This document shows positions 10,870-21,550 of a stretch of DNA of 64,000 nucleotides, one piece after another (positions within the stretch are counted from its first letter, which is position 1; each line of letters begins with the position of its first letter). The stretch is from Diploptera punctata. Its lineage: Eukaryota > Arthropoda > Insecta > Blattodea > Blaberidae. The position numbers were made by a program, and so were the translations under genes. Location: assembly GCA_030220185.1 (NCBI GenBank), contig JASPKZ010007429.1:508001-572000 (forward strand). Reading direction: 5' to 3'. The notes under the pieces are model-generated. The model was not told the origin of the DNA. It saw only the letters and a list, made by a program, of their open reading frames with translations, and did no database searches.

Positions 10870-11020
10870 ATACCACCAGGTTGTTTTTTTATGACATTCC
10901 TGGTTTTATCCCCTGGCATTGGCGGAATTAATTTCCATTTCTTAGGTTGGGGACCTGGAAGGCGGAGTTACGTTACCCCGATGATATGAGTGATAAATTA
11001 TAAAAGCGCCAGGAGAGTTC
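10870..11020 (+). repeat. Interspersed repeat, uninterrupted copy
   Basis: Same family as 1305-2665 and 27005-27165; contains caccaggttg, ctggcattggcggaatt, gaaggcggagttacgttac, cccgatgatatgag and cgccaggagag. It has no coding capacity and its class is unknown. Confidence 0.65.
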
Positions 11021-11269
11021 TTAACTTAAACTTAACCTAAATTCCAGACCATGGGCAACCACAGGAATAATTCCCTTTGAGGAAAAATTCCTGCGGTTTG
11101 ACCAGGAATCGAACCCGGGACCTCATGAAATGTAGTCAGAAACGCTGAAAACTAGCCCATAAGGCTGGTCAAATAAATTACTTAAATGTATGTAAAATTA
11201 CACAATATAGCTGATAGCAACAGTTATATATGATTTTCAAGGCTATTAGCTCAGCCCAACGTGTACAGC

Positions 11270-11600
11270 GAACATAAGCCGTAACTGTATACAGGCGCGT
11301 TCTCGTCCCGGGGGTTAACACTAACAATCCTAGTGACTAAGTTCTGTCAAGGATTCAATACCTCGGGGTATAACGAGGGCCCCTGCCCAGGGATACGGGT
11401 GAAGACCTCAACGGTTGGATCGGCAAAAAGAACAAGCTTTAATAAAGGCGAGACAAGCGCAAGAGGCCGCCCTCCACCTGGGGTTTCTACAGATGGAAGC
11501 ATGTTCAAATACTTTGAGGTGGCAGCCCCACCGTTGGACTTACTCGGCAGCAGGCCGATTACCTGCTACGAGGAAATTTAAATAAACTAGAACTCTCCAC
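11270..11600 (+). repeat. GC-richer repeat-like tract with a short frame
   Basis: The open frame 11333-11581 is unusually GC-rich for the window, and its tgaggtggcagccccacc block recurs at 29737-29760, which suggests a 5' region of a retroelement rather than a host gene. The frame has no recognised domain. Confidence 0.4.
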
Positions 11601-11735
11601 AGCAATATTCGGACAGATAAGAAATGTAGGAAGACCAAAACGACCTTGGAAGGACAACCTGCAGCACAATGTGCAGCGGGGAGCGGAACTGGGCAACAGG
11701 CCCATATCGTCAAAGTCAAAGTGAAAAGCCCTGCG
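11595..11735 (+). mobile_element. Short LINE 3' remnant
   Basis: Reads VGRPKRPWKDN in one frame, a variant of the GRPxxRW motif at the end of LINE reverse transcriptases, followed by stops. No clear tail or target duplication. Confidence 0.4.
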
Positions 11736-11934
11736 ACTTGCTATTAAAATAGAAAGTGGTGAGCATTTCTTCGGCCCATTGGTGTGTGAGCCCCGGGTTC
11801 CAAGACAGTGTCCATTTTCACCGGCAAGTTGAGTAATAAGTAGTGGTATTATGATATATGATTTGATGAAGGCTGATGACTAGCAGCACCGATGTCCCCG
11901 GGTTCGGTCCTTGTGATTTATTCTATTTAATTTT

Positions 11935-12250
11935 TTAAAAAGCTGCTGAAATGAGATTCCTCAGACCAATAGCAGGATATCAAAGAACAGACAAAAAACA
12001 TAACACAGAAATAAGACAACGACTAAAAGTAGAGGAATTAAACACAACAATAGATAAATACAGAACAAACTGAAAAGAACACTTGGCAAGGATGACTGAG
12101 AATAGAATACCAAAAGCAGCATACAGCTATTCACCACGAGGAAGAAGTTTGGAAGACCAAAGAAAAGATGGAAAGAGCAGCAATTTGGAGCCGGAGCAGG
12201 CTAGTAAATAAGCCTAGATCGTGAAGAAGAAGAAGAAGAAGAAGAAGAAG
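11935..12250 (+). mobile_element. LINE 3' fragment with (GAA)n tail
   Basis: Plus strand reads AAEMRFLRPIAGYQRTDKKHNTEIRQRLKVEELNTTI, then after a stop EHLARMTENRIPKAAYSYSPRGR and a frame break at the GRPxxRW region; it ends in a (GAA)n tail at 12229-12258. Related to fragments at 43855 and 56250. Confidence 0.75.
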
Positions 12251-12699
12251 AGGAAGAAAAAATGTTTAATATTGTCAGTTTTTAAACGTTTTTCTTTTGA
12301 TTTCGTTAATTTTCGCGTCGGTGAGCAGCTATTTTTTTTTGTCAAGTAGCTACGCGAGGCTAGGTTGAACGCTGATTGGTTGAGAAGCACGATCGGTTTT
12401 TTCATGTCTTAAATGAATGTTTTTGCTATTAAAGTTGATTAATATTGTTTTATATTTTAAATGTTGTTAAAATTGTTATTTTTTGCTTTTTTGTGAAGTA
12501 TCTCATGTGCCAATCGGAGAGCAGGACTGGTTTCACCGCAGGATTTTAATTTGGTAATTTTCCATGTTTACGTAGTGGACCGTTTGAAAGTTCGCACGCT
12601 TGTATGTTGCGAAGGCCGTGGCAAGGCAGCGGCTGGAGCTGCAAATTGAAATAGAATCCTCTAATCACTCACTTTTACCCGGTCGATGAAAAATTAATG

Positions 12700-12785
12700 A
12701 ATTTACTGGTGTCTTCTAGGGGACTACTCCGGTATTTACCTTAGCACTAAGGGAACCATCGAAACCTTAGTAGAGTAGCTTGATT
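12700..12785 (+). repeat. Repeat block shared with 37300-37385
   Basis: Both segments read ct(c)tagggg-ac-actcc, att-gcctta, ctaag-gaa-cca, ccttag, agagt-gctt/gg in order. A noncoding repeat of unknown class, seen twice in the same orientation. Confidence 0.5.
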
Positions 12786-12819
12786 AATAGAATAATTTTG
12801 GTATTTAATGTTTCTGAAG

Positions 12820-13130
12820 GGGGGGGCACGCCGTAGCGTAGTGGTTAAGGCACTGAGCTACAAGCCGGAGGGTCGAGGGTTCAAGTCCCGTTGGGGTCAG
12901 GATTTTTAAACTGACCCAAACCCTCTGGCGGCACTATGGCCCTGGGGTAGACTCAGCCTCTAACGGAAATGAGTACCAGACGCTTGTTCTGGGGGTAAAG
13001 GCGGCCGTCACGCAGGGCTGACAACCCGGCTGACATAAAGTGCCGATTGTCTAGAAAAAGTGGGAGCCCTAACCTCCTACTACCCCAAGGGCCTCCGGGT
13101 CTGTTGTGGGATCACTTTACTTTACTTTAC
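12820..13130 (+). repeat. SINE-A, full-length, with target duplication
   Basis: The tRNA-like head has an A box (tagcgtagtgg) and a B box (ggttcaagtcc), followed by a body with ctgacccaaaccctctggcg, gactcagcctctaacgg, gtaccagacgcttgttctgg and cggccgtcacgcagggctga, and a short (ACTTT)n tail. A perfect 15-bp duplication, ttaatgtttctgaag, flanks it at 12805-12819 and 13131-13145. This is the reference copy for the family in this window. Confidence 0.92.
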
Positions 13131-13145
13131 TTAATGTTTCTGAAG

Positions 13146-14877
13146 AGGTTATAAATTTAGTATTTTGAGATTAATTATTGCCTTGAAGATGATGATAATC
13201 TATAATTTCGTTTTCAGTGCGGTCCGCCACATTTAAATAACTGACACGAGAAGTTAGTGTTTTGCCAATCTAACTGTTAATCTAACTTGCTCCGTCTCTC
13301 TACAAAATGGTATAATATGTTGCCAATATTCCCGCTCATTGCAAAGTGGGCATAGTTTAATGCCTTTCCCAGCTTCTTAAACTATGGGTCAACCGTCTCC
13401 ACAAATAGAATCCTACAGTAGAATTTCTATAATTCTCACCGAAAGTATCAATATATTTCTTTCTCCCAGCATAATTAAAGATCTGACTATAGGGTGAGTG
13501 ACATTTTCTGGCAACTCTCGCCCTTTATGAACTATTAGCAGGGATTATTATCCCTGACCTATTAGTCTCTTCCTAACTATTACCCATCCAAGTGTTTTGT
13601 GCAGGCGGAAAATATGTTAACTAACAAATTCCCTTTCTCTTTCTCTACCTTACTATGTTGCCACTTCCTGTCCTCTGTATTATGTTGTTTGATTGGCAGG
13701 TAGAGAGCTGACAAATACTATGTATTTTAATGATCCGTCGTTCTGCGCGGTCAGTGGCAAAATGACTAACTTGACAACCCTGTTACTTTTGGGGTTACGT
13801 CTAGGAAAGAGCTGTCCCTTCCTTGCCCTTCTCATTACATGTTACCACTTGTGATTTATTGCGAGGCTTGTAACAGAGAGACGACAAATACTGTGATTTT
13901 AAATGATCCGACCACTTGAGCGTTCCGTGCTTCAATGACTAATTTGACAACCATGTTAAGATATTTCACACGTGTTTAGAGATTCTCCCCCCACATTTGA
14001 AGTTGAAAAATTTCAATACGTGATCAGATGTACAGTTTTCTCCTACATCCCTTCCACAGATCGGCGACACTAGCGCTAAAACTCTTCCCCTCCGGCCATG
14101 AACAGTTAACTTGGACGTGTAATACTCCGTATCCTTCAAAAAACCATATCATACAACCCACCCCATCCCTATACCTTTCAGCCCCAGTATAGTATCGGTC
14201 ATGCTTCTCTCACTCCCTAAAAAACCGAATATATACAATACCATGCGCCAATGGTTCCACTTTCCAAAGTTGCCACGACCACATTGTTCTTTAAAATTTA
14301 TTTTAAAATTTATTAATTCTGTAAAAAGATCGATTACTTGATTTGACAACTTCGGAATATCTCCGTCTCTTTCTCTTTAATGAGGGTTGAAAGGCGGTCG
14401 GCTTTTGTTAAGAGACACTCAGGAGGGTGGTTGAAACCGAAGATTTTTTGCAAGTTCCAGGAAATGAGGCCGTTAAATCATGACACGAACAATAACCATA
14501 TCGGAGTATGGTTAGCTTAGAGCTATCAGGAAGCATATGTTTATTCAGAAATATCGCCAATGTACAAATAATCAGGCTGTTTATATTCTCCAAGATATTT
14601 CAAAGTATCTCTGAGTATACTAGACATTTCTTTAATATGAACATTTATATCAAGGTCATAAAATAATATATGAATACAATATTTTGTTATCCGATGCATG
14701 TTTATTTATTTTGCTGTTTATACAGAGTATTGACGCAATGGGATATAGGTAAATCAAGGTAATCAGGTTAGAGTACTACAGTGTTTGCCAAATATTGTCC
14801 ATTTGTATCGTATCAAGATATACGGAAGATCCCCTGAAAAAACATTCCATTGCTTTAGGGTCTACATACTAGCTTAC
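13146..14877. other. No recognisable feature, 1.7 kb
   Basis: Unique-looking sequence with only short open frames on both strands and no match to other parts of the window that I can see. It is slightly richer in GC and polypyrimidine tracts than its surroundings, so it could be intron or intergenic host DNA. Confidence 0.5.
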
Positions 14878-15219
14878 CTTCTACATGTACACTTAAAAAG
14901 AATTAGCCGCTTCAAAAAGCAAGAGTCCCTGTTGGCCCACTGCGCATGCTCGAAAAGCTAGAGCTGTGGTTCACGAGGTAACGCATTGTTAAATGTTTTA
15001 AATACGTTGTATTTGGTTTTAATCGTCATAAATAGTCAAAGAACAGTGAAGGAGACATATTTCTAGATTTTACGAGTGTTCGTCAAATGCAATATTACTC
15101 TAATTGCGACATTTCAAATAAAGTTCAACTCACGTTCATAGTGTAACAGTATGCAAAACAAATTGCGACATTTCAAATAAAGTTCAACTCACGTTCATAG
15201 TGTAACAGTATGCAAAACA
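14878..15219 (+). repeat. Interspersed repeat with 59-bp tandem end
   Basis: Matches 31692-31978 in inverted orientation (shared blocks gcttcaaaaagca, gcatgctcgaaaagct, tggttcacgaggtaacgca, aatgcaatattact, aataaagttcaact). The last 59 bp are tandemly duplicated, 15102-15160 and 15161-15219, essentially identical. It lies directly upstream of the RTE element. Confidence 0.7.
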
Positions 15220-15313
15220 AACAGGTTTAGGCAACTAGTATCCCATGTTTGAGTAGGGTAGATCGTTAATCCAATACAACATATATCCAATACAACAGTC
15301 AAGAAATGCGGAC

Positions 15314-16423
15314 ATGGGTTCAACTGGGGTAAAATTTTCCGGAGATCAAATAGTCCTCCATTCGGTTCTCCGGGTGGGGACTACTTCAGGGAACTCATGC
15401 CAAAGGCTCAAACATAGGGACATGTTCCTAGGAACATGGAATGTTAGGACTTTATACAATAGCGGGGCGCTGGAGGTATTAACCCGTGAATTAGATAAAT
15501 CACCCTTGGATATAGTCGCTTTACAGGAAGTTAGATGGCCAGGAGAAAGTAGTCAGGAATCAGGAAGCTTTGCATTATACTACGGGAGTGCAGAAAGGCC
15601 TGCATTTGGAACGGGTTTTATAGTCCGAAGGAGGATCTTATCCACTATCCGAGATATTAAGTTTGTCAGTGTTAGGATGTCCTACATAATTCTAAACGGT
15701 AAACGGCATGATTTTATAATCGTAAATGTACATGCTCCCACAGAAGATAAAGATGACAAGATCAAGGATGAGTTCTATGAAGAATTAGAATGCGTATTTG
15801 ATAGCCTTTCACGATATCATATGAAAATTGTCTTAGGAGATTTTAATGCAAAAGTGGGGCGGGAAGATATATTAAAACCAACAATAGGCAAATTCGGTCT
15901 TCATGAAGACAGTAACGACAATGGGGTTAGATTAGTCACATTTGCCACATCAAAGAATCTCATTGTTAAGAGCACAACATTTCAGCATAAGGATATTCAT
16001 AAATACACCTGGACGTCCCCAGATGGAGAAATTCGGAACCAGATAGATCATGTATTAGTGGATAAACGCTGGCACAGTAGCATCATTGATGTTAGATCAG
16101 TTAGAGGGACAGACTGCAATTCGGATCATCATCTGGTCAGAGTGAAAATCAGACAACGGCTATCACTTATGAGAGGAACAAACGCTAAAGATGATTCTGT
16201 AAAATATGAATTAAAAAACTTGAAAAATGATGAAATGTGGCAGGAATACCAAATCAAAATTACTAATAGATTTGAAGTACTGGAATCTTCAGATGACAAT
16301 GCGGCAAACGAAGAGGAAACTGATATAAATAAAGAATGGGAGGCTATAAGAGATACTATTAAATTGTCAGCATCAGAAAGCATTGGTTGTTTAAAAAAAG
16401 AGGCAAAACAAGAAATGGTTTGA
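15314..16423 (+). pseudogene. RTE-type LINE, apurinic-like endonuclease domain
   Basis: An open frame of 369 codons covers the endonuclease of an RTE-type non-LTR retrotransposon, which nicks target DNA for target-primed reverse transcription. Conserved points: FLGTWNVRTLYNSG (the catalytic Asn, residue about 43), DIVALQEVRWPG (catalytic Glu), GDFNAKVGRED (Asp and Asn), IRNQIDHVLVDKRW and the terminal CNSDHHLVRVK (SDH box). All active-site positions appear intact. The first Met is at 15314, but the domain proper begins at the Met at 15422. The frame leaves the RT frame within a run of seven A residues near 16391-16397, separating nuclease and polymerase. Confidence 0.9.
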
Positions 16424-18693
16424 TGAGGAATTTACCGAAATTGTAAAGAAAAGAAAGCTAGCAAAAATGAAAAGGTTACACGAGCCAAATGAGGTAGATT
16501 TAGAGCAATTGGGTAGTATTAGACGGGAAACCACAAAGTTACTAAAGAGTAAAAAGAGGGAATATTTGAGAGAGAAGATTAATGATCTTGAAATGAACGC
16601 AAAAAATAAGAACATTAGAGAATTATATCAGGGATTTAGTATAGAGAAGAAAGCGTTTCAGGCCAGAATAAACATAATTCGGAATGAAAATGGGGATATG
16701 ATTGCAGATTCTAGGAGTATATTAAATAGATGGAAAAGTTACTTTAATCAGCTATTAAATGTACATACAGAACAGGACATTGAGGAGGATCATTTACGGA
16801 CAGCAGAAATGCTAGTTGCAGAACCTAGTGCATTAGAGGTTCAAATGGCGATTGAAAAATTCAAGATGTATAAAGCATCAGGTTCACATGAGATCCCAGC
16901 AGAACTGATAAAATCAGGGGGAGAAAAATTGATGGACAAGATACGCTGGTTGCTTAGTATGATTTGGGAAAAAGAAGCTCTTCCTGATGAATGCAAAGAA
17001 TCAATTATCGTACCAATTTATAAGAAAGGAGATAAAACTGATTGCAATAACTACAGGGGGAATCTCATTACTTTCAACTTCGTACAAAATTCTAACAGAT
17101 ATATTAGTCAGCAGATTTACTCCCTATATTGATGACATTCTAGGAGATCATCAATGTGGATTTAGAAGAAACAGGTCTACAACAGATCAGATTTTTAGTA
17201 AAGTAAGTGATCCCACAACAGGCCTCAGGAGGCCCTTGGGTAGTAGGAGGTTAAGGCTCCCACTTTTTCTAGACAATCGGCACTTTATGTCAGCCGGGTT
17301 GTCAGCCCTGCGTGACGGCCGCCTTTACCCCCAGAACAAGCGTCTGGTACTCATTTCCGTTAGAGGCTGAGTCGACCCCAGGGCCATAGTGCTGCCAGAG
17401 GGTTTGGGTCAGTTTAAAAAAGTAAAGTGATCCCACAACAGGCCCGGAGGCCCTTGGGGTAGTAGGAGGTTAAGGCTCCCACTTTTTCTAGACAATCGGC
17501 ACTTTATGTCAGCTGGGTTGTCAGCCCTGCGTGACGGCCGCCTTTACCCCAGAACAAGCGTCTGGTACTCATTTCCGTTAGAGGCTGAGTCGACCCCAGG
17601 GCCATAGTTCCGCCAGAGGGTTTGGGTCAGTTTAAAAATCCTGACCCCAACGGGACTTGAACCCTCGACCCTCTGGCTTGTAGCTCAGTGCCTTAACCAC
17701 TACGCTACGGCGTACCCCTCAGATTTTTAGTATAAGACAGATTTTAGAAAAGAAATGGGAATATAATGGTACTGTACATCAACTACATATATGTAGACTT
17801 CAAAAAAGCATATGATTCAATTAAGAGGAAGAAGTTATATAGTATCCTGCTGGAGTTCGGAATTCCTAAAAAGTTAGTTAGACTTATACGAACGTGTCTA
17901 AATGGCACAAAGAGTAGTATGTGTGTAGGCAAACAGTTTTCGGACACTTTTGAAATCCAGAATGGGTTGAAGCAAGGAGATGCACTATCTCCTCTGCTAT
18001 TTAATTTTGTACTAGAGCATGCCATTAAATCTTCAGAGGATGAAGGCCTACAACTCAATGGTATTAATAAGCTGTTAGTTTATGCTGATGATGTAGTACT
18101 ACTGGCAGATAGCGAGGAGATACTAAATGCCAACATGCACACACTAGTGAGTAACACTAATAAATTGGGACTGGAAGTAAATATCAACAAAACTAAATAT
18201 ATGGTCACACATAAAAAGTTCATTATATAATGGAAATGGACAGCTAATGACAAATGAGGGAAATTTTGATGAAGTGGCTGAATTCAAAAACCTAGGAACA
18301 ATAATCACAAATAGGAATGAGATGCACAAAGAAATTAAACATAAGCTCAATTCTGAAAATGCATGTTATTATGCATTACAGAGACTCTTGACTTCCCAAC
18401 TCCTTTCAAAAAACGTTAAACTGAAAATATATAAGACTATTATTCTACCAGTTATATTATATGATGCGAAACATGGACTCTTACTTTAAGAGAGGAAAGT
18501 AGATTACGAGTATTTGAGAATAAAGTTCTTAGGAATTTTTTTGGACCAAAGAGAGATGAACAGACAGGCGAATGGAGAAGACTGCTTAACAGTGAATTAC
18601 ATGGTCTTTATAGGAAGCCAGATATAATGAGAACAGCTAAGTCTCGTAGACTGCGATGGGCAGGACATGTGGCACGGATGGGGAATGAAAGCA
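16424..18693 (+). pseudogene. RTE-type LINE, reverse transcriptase domain (broken)
   Basis: Continues the element at 15314. Motifs in order: KKRKLAKMKRLHEP, KASGSHEIPAELIKSGGE, ESIIVPIYKKGDKTDCNNYRG, then in another frame LLSTSYKILTDIL and GDHQCGFRRNRSTTDQIF; after a 519-bp SINE insertion, VDFKKAYDSIKRKKL, NGLKQGDALSPLLFNFVLE, KLLVYADDVVLLADSEE (catalytic YADD), LEVNINKTKYM and finally TLTLREESRLR and RRLRWAGHVARMGNE. At least four frame lesions (near 16394, 17062, 17790 and 18472) and the SINE inactivate it. Similarity to the RTE end stops near 18693, before the expected 3' end, so the 3' tip is missing. Confidence 0.88.
17201..17719 (-). repeat. SINE-A with doubled body, inserted in RTE reverse transcriptase
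   Basis: Minus-strand SINE-A with a tRNA-like head at 17719-17650, one full body (about 17637-17428), a junction with a short tail-like aagtaaagtgatcccac, and then a second body (about 17416-17205) without a head. A perfect 13-bp duplication, cagatttttagta, flanks the whole at 17188-17200 and 17720-17732. The unit therefore arrived as one insertion with a dimeric 3' part, or doubled after insertion by slippage between the bodies. Confidence 0.9.
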
Positions 18694-19252
18694 ATATAGG
18701 GCATCTGTGCTTGATTGTGAAGCATTGTGATCCTCGTGCGTAATGGTGCTGAAAGTATGATTTTTAAGCATTAATTTTGAATGATATCATGTTATGGATC
18801 GCCGTGAAAGCCTTAAGGTCACGTTCACATTATGTAATTATTGAAAGATACCAAAGGAAAAATCATTTCTATCTTTTTTATTTGTGGCTTTTTTCAATGA
18901 TGTATATTTACATTCCTGTCCTATTACAATCTGTAGGCTTGAGTGTTCTTGTCAAGAGTACTTTTGTTTGATAAAGGTCAAGGTAGAGAAAGATTATAAC
19001 AATGAATTTTAACAAACCATGACTTTAAAGCAAGTTTTTGCATAATATATGATGATGCAGAAATTGCTTTTGGGTTTTGTAGTTTGATTTTAAACGGATT
19101 ACATCATTTTTATATCCTGTTTTTCTTGTCATTGTTTACTTTTTCATAGAAAAACAAAGTAACTATAATAATATACCCATTCAGAAGATTAGATGTTAAT
19201 AAATGTCCAAAAATTGAATTTCGATTTGAATGATTTAAGATGTTAATGATCT
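18694..19252. other. Unassigned sequence between two RTE pieces
   Basis: AT-rich, with one short open frame and nothing recognised. It separates the broken end of the first RTE copy from a second, overlapping RTE segment. Confidence 0.45.
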
Positions 19253-19579
19253 AAGTGGCTGAATTCAAATGCCTAGGAACAATAATCACAAATAGGAATG
19301 AGATGCACAAATAAATTAAACATAGGCTCAAACCTGGAAATGCGTGCTATTAAGCATTACAGAGACTCTTGATGTCCCAACTCCTTTCAAAAAATGTTAA
19401 ACTGAAAATATATAAAACTATTATTCCACCAGTTAAATTATATGGGTACGAAACATGGACTCTTACTTTAAGGGAGGAAAGGAGATTACGAGTATTTGAA
19501 AATAAAGTACTTAGAAAAATGTTTGTACCAAAGAGAGATGAACAGACAGGTGAATGGAGAAGACTACACAACAATGAAC
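19253..19579 (+). mobile_element. Second RTE copy, C-terminal region part 1
   Basis: Repeats the segment 18270-18600 of the first copy: EVAEFKCLGTIITNRNEMHK, MSQLLSKNVKLKIYKTI, LYGYETWTLTLREERRLRVF and KRDEQTGEWRRLHNNEL. It is interrupted at 19579 by a Harbinger-like element and continues at 20355. Confidence 0.85.
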
Positions 19580-19582
19580 TAC

Positions 19583-20351
19583 GGGTCGCATGTTTGGACG
19601 CATTAGACAGTAAAATGCCTTCTCTGCTGAGCAAGTTGTATGCTAATACGATTTTGCTTACTCAGAAATCTGTTCATGCGATAATAATTGGTTAAATTTG
19701 TAAGCTACCTGCGGAGGTACCTTACATGAGCAACTCAAATTAAAATCCCGAAGGGAACCGACGGGAACCGATGGTAATCGATGTACTTTGCTGCTTTATC
19801 CAACATTTATCCAAGATAATGTTGAGTGATTCCGGGTTATGTGGCCGTGGTCCATAGTTGATGCCCTCCGCAGTTGAGGGCGAAACGTCTGGTATCAACA
19901 CCAACTATGGACCACGGCCACATAACCCGGAATCACGATTACCGGCCGTGAAAGCCTGCATTCAACTATTTATCCAAGATGTCGGACCTTGAAGACTTCG
20001 ATCATGTTTTCGGTATACACGGAGAAGAGGAATTTGATAGAGTCTACCAAAGAATTCAACTGGAAGAACAGGAGAATCGGCATAATATTGCGTGTCGCAG
20101 ACGTGTTTGCATACGGTATTATTTGCGGGATGCAAGCATAAATGCATTCCTCTATAGCAGACGAAAATAACGGAAGTGGTTTTATCGCTGAGAATTCTGG
20201 GTAATTCGTTGCCAATATTACGAAAACGTCGACTCTCATGCATTACCGATAAGTCGGCCGTTAATTCGTTCTCAGCAATTGCTCACGGTGAATCAGCTCA
20301 CTAGTGATTGGAAGTAATTTGAGTAGAGAGTAATGTTCTAACATACGACCC
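19583..20351. mobile_element. Harbinger-like TIR element, 769 bp, nonautonomous
   Basis: Terminal inverted repeats begin GGGTCG(C/T)ATGTT(T/A)G(G/A)AC on the left and mirror this on the right. A 3-bp duplication TAC (19580-19582, 20352-20354) flanks it, and removing the element restores the RTE reading across the site. A frame at 19979-20170 (SDLEDFDHVFGIHGEEEFDR and VCIRYYLRDASINAFLYSRR) is followed out of frame by RPLIRSQQLLTVNQL; this is weakly like the N-terminal part of PIF/Harbinger transposases. The catalytic domain is absent. Superfamily assignment rests mainly on the 3-bp duplication. Confidence 0.6.
19827..19935. other. Perfect 34-bp hairpin with GAAACGTC loop
   Basis: Arms 19827-19860 and 19902-19935 are exact inverted copies over 34 bp. 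The 41-nt loop holds a smaller stem (gccctc with gagggc) followed directly by gaaacgtctgg. The hairpin is inside the Harbinger-like element. A similar small stem followed by gaaacgtc occurs on the minus strand near 4412-4437 at the end of the Penelope fragment. Confidence 0.9.
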
Positions 20352-20354
20352 TAC

Positions 20355-20660
20355 GTCTTTATGGGAAGGCAGATATAATAAGGAAAGTTAAGTCTAGTAG
20401 ACTGCGATGGGCAGGACATGTTGCACGTATGGGGAATGAAAGACTTGCATGGAAGCTTCTTGTAGGAAAGCCAGAGGGAAAACACCAGTTGGTAGACCAA
20501 GAATGAAGTGGGAGAATAATATTAACTATGATTTGAGGGAAGTAGATTATACAGGGAATGATTGGAAAGCACTAGCTCAAGATAGGGATGTATGAAGAGC
20601 TTATGTCCGCGCGGCCATGAACCTTCGGGTTCGATGGTGCTAGTGAGTAAGTAAGAGTAA
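20355..20660 (+). mobile_element. Second RTE copy, 3' end
   Basis: Continues 19253-19579 after the Harbinger-like insert: GKADIIRKVKSSRLRWAGHVARMGNERLAWKLL, a frame break, GRPRMKWENN-like coding, EVDYTGNDWKALAQDRDV and a stop, then the RTE 3' end (gcggccatgaaccttcggg) and a short gtaagtaag tail. Confidence 0.85.
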
Positions 20661-20906
20661 GTTTGGTACTCATTGCAACAAACTAAACATCGTGGTTGCC
20701 AGAGTCAGTTTTTAATTTCGGATTTCAGGTAAACGCCCACCCGAGTTTCGCTGATTTTTGGACAATATATACCTCTGTTTATTTTAATTTGGTATTTGGA
20801 GCTATTATATTAATTAATTTATGTGGTTTTAAAAGTATTAACAATACTGAGTTTCGTTGTGAAACATAAACATTACGACTGCTAGAGGGATTTCTAAGTT
20901 ATCGTT

Positions 20907-21470
20907 TCAGTGAACTCCTGATCTTTTCCATTTTCGTATAACTTCGTCAAAATATATATTAAGCAGTGTAGATGATAATGTACAACCTTGTCGAACTCCT
21001 TGATTTATTAAAATGTCATCTCTGGAATAATTACCTAAATTAAGGATAATTTTCGTGCCATTATAAATACTTCTTATTCCTTCTATAAGTTGAGCGGGGT
21101 ACCCTCTTGCCTTCATTATGGCTGGTCCTGTTCTTTTATATGGATCTGAATCTTGGGTACTTACAAAAAAAGATATCTCACACATTCAAGCTGTTGAAAT
21201 GAAATTTTTGAGATCCGTAAAAGGATGTACACGCATGGATATATTACATAATGAATCAGTAAGAAATGAACTGAAGATATTTTCAATACTGGACAACCTA
21301 GCAGAGCACAAACACAGATGGAAAAAATATTCAGACAAAATGGACAGTACAAGAATACCCAAAACGATCAACACCTACAAACCGCATGGAAAAAGATCTT
21401 TGGGACGGCCAAGGAAGCGATGGACTTGAGCCCAGAATTTGACCTAATCCTGGAAAGAAAGAAAGAAGTG
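20907..21470 (+). mobile_element. LINE with inverted 5' segment (twin priming)
   Basis: The right part (21118-21460, plus strand) reads PVLLYGSESWVLTKKDISHI, VEMKFLRSVKGCTRMD, and GKRSLGRPRKRWT then a stop, ending in a GAAAGAAAGAA tail. The left part (20907-21115) reads on the minus strand ARGYPAQLIEGIRSIYNGTKI and NQGVRQGCTLSSTLLNIYFDE, the RT palm region that normally lies upstream in the same element. The two abut near 21116 in opposite orientations, the hallmark of a 5' inversion during target-primed insertion. Stops and missing middle sequence make it inactive. Confidence 0.75.
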
Positions 21471-21550
21471 ATCTCCTACAATGTTTTTAGAGAATAATAG
21501 ATAGCAACTAAACAGTCTCCATACCTGAAAACCGGTGTATACAAATGTTT

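Noticed and set aside
15314..16423. Host endonuclease gene
   Set aside because: The domain is of the retrotransposon type and is followed by the reverse transcriptase of the same element with frame breaks.
19861..19901. Hammerhead ribozyme in the hairpin loop
   Set aside because: The CGAAAC and GTC elements are directly adjacent with no stem III, and the CTGATGA box is altered, so a folding hammerhead is not supported.
20907..21470. Two independent LINE insertions instead of twin priming
   Set aside because: Not fully excluded, but the parts are adjacent regions of an RT and abut without other sequence, so a single event is simpler.
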